A DNA stretch of 9,787 nt from JBBSGC01 sp038254525 (GTDB lineage: Bacteria > Actinomycetota > Actinomycetes > Propionibacteriales > Nocardioidaceae), in assembly GCA_038254525.1 (NCBI GenBank), contig JBBSGC010000078.1:1-9787 (forward strand), read 5' to 3'. Made by a program: the position numbers and the translations under genes. Positions within the stretch are counted from its first letter, which is position 1. Each line of letters begins with the position of its first letter. Below are positions 4,863 to 9,787 of the stretch, piece by piece. The notes beneath the pieces are model-generated. The model was given only the letters and a program-made list of their open reading frames with translations. It searched no databases and was not told where the DNA came from.

Positions 4863-7800
4863 GGCGCACCACCTGCCAGCAGCGTGGAGAGGTCATCCAC
4901 CAGGCCAGGCGGCGGCGTCCATCCGAAGACTCCGCAGGGAACGCCGTCGACCAGCGGCGTGTCCGGGCCGGACATCCCGCGCAGGAACAGGTAAAGGCCG
5001 CCAGCCAGGTGCCGGTCGGGGTCATAGCCGGGCTGGCGCCACCGAAGGTAGCGGTGCAGCGCGACCAGATAGAGCAGCAGCTGCAGCGGGTAGTTCGCCG
5101 CCAGCATCGCCTCGGTCAGCGCCGCCGGCCGGTAGTGCCACGCGCTCAGCGGCTCACCCGGTGCACCGCCCAGCCAGTTGGTCTTGTAGTCGACGATGAG
5201 GAAACGCGGCTCGCCGCCGGCGGCGGGCAGGCGCAGCACCGCATCCAGGCTCCCGGTGAGGTAGCCGCGCAGCTGCTCGCGGGACACGCCAGGTCCGGTC
5301 AGCCGGTCGGGGTAGGCGGCGAAGCGGTCACCGTCGGGCAGTCGCCGGCGCAGCAGGTCGGCCACGCCCGCCAGGGTGGCCGCCGTCTGGACGGGGTCGT
5401 CGCCGCCGGCCAGTGGCAGCTCGAAGGTCATCTCGGCGAGCCGGTCGGCGGGCGCCACCTCGCGCAGCCGCGTGTCGCCGGCGAGAGGGCCGAGTGGTGT
5501 CTCCAGCGCCGGTTGCAGGGCGGCGGCCAGCACCTCGGCCGAGTAGGCGGTGCTCAGCCGACCGGCCAGCACCTTGCGGCTCTGCTCGAGGAGCTCGGCG
5601 CGCAGATCGGGCACCGATGCGTCGACCGACTCGAGCACCGAGTGGACGACGATGCCGAAACCGGCGCCGCTGGGCAGATCCGCCATCGGCGACGGCACCG
5701 CGCGCAGCGCCTCGTCGAGCAGCTGGCGCTCCTCGTCAACGGTCTGCGGCGCCGGTGGCTCGTCGTCGAGCTGCCGGTCCTCCGGCTCGCTGGCTACGCC
5801 CGCGTCGGAGGCCGCCTCGTGCGCCACCGCGGTCAGCGCGGTGTAGGACGTGCGCCGCCAGGCGGTGTCGAGCGAGCGGTCGAAGGCGGCGGCCCGCAGC
5901 GCGGGCGGCGGGCGAACCGGCGGCGCCCACCGCACCGGACCGCCAGGCAGCGTCACCTCCTCCACGGCGACCGACCCCGCGGACCGGGCCGCCAGCTCGG
6001 CCAGCCGCCGGAGCACGGGTTCGTCGCCTGGCACCGACACCGAGTCCGCTGGCTCCTCCCCCGGCGCGAAGCCGCCGAACAGCAGCCGGTGCGTAGCCGC
6101 ACCCGCGGTGTTCCGAGACGGTGCCCACCAGGTGACGACCTGGCACTGCGCCCGGGTGAGCGCGACGTAGAGCAGCCGCAGCGACTCACCGGCCTGCTCG
6201 CCCGCGTACACCGTGCAGTGCTCAGCGAACGCGGGCGCGTCCCTGCCGCCGACGTCGAGCCGGCGCACCCCGTCGGGGGTGTGGAAGCGGGGGTGGGGCG
6301 ACTCGGTGACCCAGCGGTCCCAGCCGAACGGCACATAGACGACGGGAAACTCCAGGCCCTTGCTGCGGTGCACGGTAACGACCTGGACCGCCTCGGCGTC
6401 GGACTCCAGCCGCCGGCTGCGCTCCTCGGCCTCGGCGTCGGAGTCAGCGATCCGCCGCTGCAGCCACTCGACCAGCGCCGACGTGCCGAGCTGTTCGGCC
6501 GCGGCGGCGGCATGCAGCGCCTCGCCGATGTGCCGCAGGTCCGTCAGCTGACGCTCCCCGTCTGGAGTCGCGAGCGTCCGCTCGAGCAGCCGGCCACCCT
6601 CGCTGGCCATCTCGAGCAGTGCGGGAACGCCGCGGCGTTCGAGCACCGCAGCCCATTCGCTGAGCAGCGGGCCGAGCTCGTCCATCGCGTCATCACCAGC
6701 AGCCGCGAGGCGCCCGGCGTCCCAGCCGACGAAGGCGCTCAACGCCGCGGTGCGGGCGCGGGTCTGCCGGTGCGGCTGCTCCAGGGCCTGCAGCAGCACC
6801 AGCCACTCGGTCGCCATCGCGGTCCCGAAGACGTTGACCGCGCCGGTGAGCACCGCGGGTACGCTTGCCGCGCGGAGTGTGTCGTGGACCAGCGTCGCCT
6901 GGTTGTTGGTGTGCACGAGGACGGCGATGTCACCAGGCGCCACCGACCGCCCGGTGTCCGCGAGCGGTCCAGTGTCGTCGAGGCTCAGCTGCGCGCGGCT
7001 GTCCAGCAACTGCACGATCTCAGCGGTCAGGTCGCGGGCGAGCGCCTCGCGGACCCGACGGACCGCCGGCGGCGAGCCGGTCGGCTTCGACCCGAGCGCC
7101 CCCCGGGTGAGCACCCGCAGCCGGACGGCCGGATCGGACGGCGCTCCGGCCAGCCGGCGCCGCGGATGGGCCGAGGCCACCGGCCGCACGACGATGCCTG
7201 GGTCGCCGAGCGCGGCCTGACCGAAAAGGTGACCGAGCCCGTCGAGCAGGGCCTCGTCGCTGCGCCAGTTCTTCGCCAGCGTGGCGGTGCCTTGGGCGTC
7301 GCGCTTGGCGGCGAGGTAGGTCACCACGTCGCCGCCGCGGAAGGCATAGATCGCCTGCTTCGGGTCGCCGATCAAGACCAGCGTGTTGTGCCCGTGGAAG
7401 GCGGTGCGCAGGATCTCCCACTGCACCGGGTCGGTGTCCTGGAACTCGTCGACGAGCACGACCGAGTAGCGCGACCGGACCCGGGCGCAGGCCGCCTCGC
7501 CGCCCGCAGGGTCGACGAGCGCGTCGCGCAGCCGGGTGAGCAGGTCGTCGTAGTCACGCAGCCGGCGCTGGCGCTTGCGGGCGTCGACGTCGGCGCGCAC
7601 CGCCTGGGCGAAGCGGACCAGCTCGGCAGCGGCGGTACCCGAGTCGGCCGCCTGTGGTTCGAGGACGGCGTGCCGGTCGCCGACCACTGTCCGCGCCAGC
7701 TTGCGTGCCTCGACGTAGGTCAGCAGCGGCGGCTCGGAGCCCGGGCGGCCCCACTTGCGCAGGTATAGGTCGTCGACGACCTCGGTGACCAGGTCGTCGA

Positions 7801-8263
7801 TGCTCTCCACGAACACCGCACCGGGCTCGAAGTCGCCGGCGATGCCCAGCCCGGTCAGCATCTGCGAGCAGAACGCGTGCGTGGTCGCGATCGTGGCCGC
7901 GTCGAAGTCGGCGAGCGCCGTGGCCAGCCGCTTGCGCCGCAGCGCCACCTCGTCGTCGTCGGCGTCGGCCAACAGCCGCAGCAGGTCGTCGTCGCCGCCC
8001 GCGCGGGCGCGTGCCGGATGGGCAAGCCCGCGCTCGGCGGTGACCAGCCGGGCCCGGACCCGCTCCCGCAGCTCCTGCGTCGCCGCCCGCCCGAACGTCA
8101 CCAGCATGAGCTCGCCCAGCTCGGCGTGCCCCTCGGCGACGTAGCGGGTGGCAAGCGCGGCGATCGTGAACGTCTTGCCGGTGCCGGCGCTCGCCTCGAG
8201 CACGGTCGTGCCGGTCGGCAACTGTCCGCAGATGTCGAACGGCTCCGGCGCCTCGTTCGTCAT
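4853..8263 (-). CDS. recB: RecB, helicase-nuclease subunit of RecBCD
   Basis: A 1136-residue UvrD-like 3'-5' SF1A helicase with a C-terminal nuclease, near the normal RecB length. The helicase motifs are ASAGTGKT (24-31, Lys30), VDEFQDTD (271-278), GDPKQAIYAFRGGD (299-312), NWRS (332-335), VVTVHRSKGLEFP (628-640) and LLYVALTRAQ (697-706). The nuclease domain from about residue 800 keeps its expected metal ligands: His874 in GFGIVVH, Asp1007 in LTGSLDAV, Asp1025 and Lys1027 in IVDYKTNW, and the QxxxY motif at Gln1061-Tyr1065. Strand cutting should therefore be functional. ATG 8263 is chosen because it overlaps the recC TGA by 4 bases (ATGA), follows a GGAGAG sequence, and puts Walker A at the usual distance. 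The much longer open frame upstream lies over recC and is not coding. Confidence 0.97.
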   Translation of the reverse strand: MTNEAPEPFDICGQLPTGTTVLEASAGTGKTFTIAALATRYVAEGHAELGELMLVTFGRAATQELRERVRARLVTAERGLAHPARARAGGDDDLLRLLADADDDEVALRRKRLATALADFDAATIATTHAFCSQMLTGLGIAGDFEPGAVFVESIDDLVTEVVDDLYLRKWGRPGSEPPLLTYVEARKLARTVVGDRHAVLEPQAADSGTAAAELVRFAQAVRADVDARKRQRRLRDYDDLLTRLRDALVDPAGGEAACARVRSRYSVVLVDEFQDTDPVQWEILRTAFHGHNTLVLIGDPKQAIYAFRGGDVVTYLAAKRDAQGTATLAKNWRSDEALLDGLGHLFGQAALGDPGIVVRPVASAHPRRRLAGAPSDPAVRLRVLTRGALGSKPTGSPPAVRRVREALARDLTAEIVQLLDSRAQLSLDDTGPLADTGRSVAPGDIAVLVHTNNQATLVHDTLRAASVPAVLTGAVNVFGTAMATEWLVLLQALEQPHRQTRARTAALSAFVGWDAGRLAAAGDDAMDELGPLLSEWAAVLERRGVPALLEMASEGGRLLERTLATPDGERQLTDLRHIGEALHAAAAAEQLGTSALVEWLQRRIADSDAEAEERSRRLESDAEAVQVVTVHRSKGLEFPVVYVPFGWDRWVTESPHPRFHTPDGVRRLDVGGRDAPAFAEHCTVYAGEQAGESLRLLYVALTRAQCQVVTWWAPSRNTAGAATHRLLFGGFAPGEEPADSVSVPGDEPVLRRLAELAARSAGSVAVEEVTLPGGPVRWAPPVRPPPALRAAAFDRSLDTAWRRTSYTALTAVAHEAASDAGVASEPEDRQLDDEPPAPQTVDEERQLLDEALRAVPSPMADLPSGAGFGIVVHSVLESVDASVPDLRAELLEQSRKVLAGRLSTAYSAEVLAAALQPALETPLGPLAGDTRLREVAPADRLAEMTFELPLAGGDDPVQTAATLAGVADLLRRRLPDGDRFAAYPDRLTGPGVSREQLRGYLTGSLDAVLRLPAAGGEPRFLIVDYKTNWLGGAPGEPLSAWHYRPAALTEAMLAANYPLQLLLYLVALHRYLRWRQPGYDPDRHLAGGLYLFLRGMSGPDTPLVDGVPCGVFGWTPPPGLVDDLSTLLAGGAPCR

Positions 8264-9787
8264 GCGCTCTCCAGCGTCTCGGCGTCGAGCAGCGGCCACC
8301 ACAACCGGCAGGCCAGCGCCCCGAACCGCGCGGTCTCGCGCTCGGTCGCGCCGTGGCGCTGGTCGGCGTCGCCGGCCCGGGCCGCCGAGACATCGGCGAA
8401 CGACGATTGCGCACCCCATAGGCGTACGTGCCAGTCGTCCTTGGCCTCGAAGGCCTCGGGCCACTTCTTGGTCAGCTCGTCGAGCACCGCGTGCTCGTGG
8501 TCGTGCAGGTGCCGGGAGTGGGCATAGGAGTGCGCGGCGTCGAGCGGCAGCGGGAGCGGCTCGCACAGCCCGCGGTCGCGCAGGTCGACCAGCGTGCCCA
8601 GCACGGCGACGGCGTCGTCGCGCGGAGGCGCGGCGAGCAGCGACCGCTGTGGCGGCTTCCCGCGCTTCGCGCCGCGGCCCACCGTGGTGGCCCGCCAGCC
8701 GCGGTCGGGGTGGGAGGCGGCGAGCGCGAGCAGTAGCACCCAGGCGCGCAGCCGGTGTTTGGCCCCGAGCCGGCTGTAGACGGTGCGCGCCAGCGTGTCG
8801 GCGTGCACGCTGTTGACCGTGCCCGCCAGCACCCGGCCGTCGGGCAGGGGCACCGACACGTCGTAGGAGTGGCCCTCGCCCACGCGATCCGGCTCCCCCA
8901 CGGCGAGCACCGGCTCGGCCTCGGCGACGATCTGCTCGAGCAGCGCGTTGCCCAGGGCGCCGGGCGGCAGCGTGCCGCGCAGCCATTCCGCGCGTTGAGC
9001 GGTGACCGGATCGGCGCCGGCGAGCCGGCCCTCGAGCCAGCGGTTGCCGATGGCCCACTCATCTAGGGGCGGCAGCTCGGCGTGCAGCGCGTCGTCGAGC
9101 GGCTCGTCCTCCTCGGGCACGCCGATGCCGAGGCGCTGGCTGAGAAAGCCGCGCACCGGGTGTTCGAGGAACCGCACGAGCCGGTCCAGCGGCACGAGAC
9201 CGTCGTGGTCGGCCATCGGGGGCAACGGGGAGGCGAGCAACGGCGGCACCGGTCGGCGGGGCCGAGTGGCGGCCTCGGCACCGGCGAGCGCACCCCGGTC
9301 GTGGCTGAACGGCCCGGCCGCACCGAGGACCGCGTGCTCGAAGTTGCGTGCGTCGAACGGCTGCAACGGATGGCGGATCACGACGTGCTGATGCGCGGGC
9401 CGTCCGCCGGGACTGCGCACGGTCGCGTCGACGACGTCGAGGATCTCGCCGAGCGGCACCGCCGGTGGACGCTCGGCGCCGGTGCGCTCGTCGGCGCCGG
9501 TGTAGAGGACGACGAGGTGCTCCTCCGCGGCGAGCATCGCGTCGAGCAGCAGCTGCCGGTCCTCGCTGCGGCGGTCCCGCTCCCCTACCAGCGGGTCGCG
9601 GGCGAGCACGTCGTCGCCGTCGGTGCCGGCGGTCCGCGGGAAGACACCGTCGTCGAGCCCGAGCAGACAGATCACCCGGTGCGGCACCGAGCGCATCGGC
9701 ACCATCGAGCACATTGTGAGGTTGCCGGTGCGGAAGTTGGCCCGGGTCGGGCGGCCCTGCAGCCGGTCGGCGAGCAGCGCGCGCACG
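8260..9787 (-). CDS. recC: RecC, C-terminal part (5' end outside window)
   Basis: About 509 residues of RecC are visible; the gene continues past the right edge, so the start is not in the window. RecC holds the complex together, splits the duplex and scans the 3' strand for the Chi-like recombination signal. Recognisable pieces, counted from the edge, are GNLTMCSMVPMRSVPHRV (21-38), CLLGLDDGVFPR (40-51), GERDRRSEDRQLLLDAML (68-85) and IRHPLQPFDARNF (137-149). The first two closely parallel the E. coli RecC segment with NFCTLMPMRSIPFKVVCLLG. Further on, RLVRFLEHPVRGFLSQRLGI marks the start of the C-terminal nuclease-like domain, which is catalytically inactive in known RecC proteins. The TGA overlaps the recB ATG. 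It is the first of the three genes in transcription order here; any promoter lies outside. Confidence 0.95.
   Translation of the reverse strand, partial: VRALLADRLQGRPTRANFRTGNLTMCSMVPMRSVPHRVICLLGLDDGVFPRTAGTDGDDVLARDPLVGERDRRSEDRQLLLDAMLAAEEHLVVLYTGADERTGAERPPAVPLGEILDVVDATVRSPGGRPAHQHVVIRHPLQPFDARNFEHAVLGAAGPFSHDRGALAGAEAATRPRRPVPPLLASPLPPMADHDGLVPLDRLVRFLEHPVRGFLSQRLGIGVPEEDEPLDDALHAELPPLDEWAIGNRWLEGRLAGADPVTAQRAEWLRGTLPPGALGNALLEQIVAEAEPVLAVGEPDRVGEGHSYDVSVPLPDGRVLAGTVNSVHADTLARTVYSRLGAKHRLRAWVLLLALAASHPDRGWRATTVGRGAKRGKPPQRSLLAAPPRDDAVAVLGTLVDLRDRGLCEPLPLPLDAAHSYAHSRHLHDHEHAVLDELTKKWPEAFEAKDDWHVRLWGAQSSFADVSAARAGDADQRHGATERETARFGALACRLWWPLLDAETLESA

Noticed and set aside
3063..4994. A 643-codon plus-strand open frame opposite recD
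   Set aside because: It is antisense to a gene with every RecD motif, is rich in Arg/Gln/His/Pro as expected of a shadow frame in GC-rich DNA, and shows no domain.
5009..7768. A 919-codon plus-strand open frame opposite recB
   Set aside because: Same reason: low-complexity Arg/Gly/Val composition opposite a clear RecB, with no recognisable motif.
8264..9058. N-terminal extension of recB by about 265 codons
   Set aside because: The extra part is Arg/Ala-rich, lies out of frame over recC, and the ATG at 8263 gives the normal RecB N-terminus with Walker A at residue 24.
1..9787. CRISPR array, tRNA, rRNA, insertion sequence or prophage
   Set aside because: No spaced repeat series, tRNA-like cloverleaf, transposase, terminal inverted repeat pair or phage gene was recognised on reading both strands; short or degenerate elements could have been missed by eye.

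Overview
The window is very GC-rich DNA with strong G/C bias at third codon positions, GTG and ATG starts, tight start/stop overlaps and promoters that look leaderless. This and the recC-recB-recD gene order on one strand point to an actinobacterium. Genus cannot be told from the sequence.

The right two thirds (2976-9787) is one minus-strand operon encoding the RecBCD helicase-nuclease: the C-terminal part of RecC (cut by the window edge), complete RecB and complete RecD. Neighbouring genes overlap by 4 bases (recC/recB) and 10 bases (recB/recD), so translation is probably coupled. All helicase motifs of RecB and RecD and the RecB nuclease residues are present, so the complex looks functional. 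It processes double-strand ends for repair and degrades unprotected linear DNA such as phage DNA.

The left third is an accessory region. It holds a short unknown protein with an SH3/KOW-like C-terminal domain (273-722) and an intact VapBC toxin-antitoxin pair (789-1444, plus strand). The pair has an apparently leaderless promoter with repeated CGGTACCA boxes. Next is a small minus-strand gene resembling actinobacterial TY-Chap/YbjN-like peptide-binding proteins (1485-1931).

Between that gene and recD lies a stretch of about 1 kb with no intact gene (1932-2975). It is not empty. On the minus strand it contains a decayed MNT/HepT pair (MntA-type nucleotidyltransferase antitoxin remnant, then a HepT HEPN toxin remnant) broken by several apparent one-base deletions and a stop codon. 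On the plus strand it contains the C-terminal remnant of a RelE/ParE-type toxin. The region reads as a toxin-antitoxin graveyard next to recBCD, with one live module (VapBC) left. No RNA gene, CRISPR array, insertion sequence or prophage was recognised.
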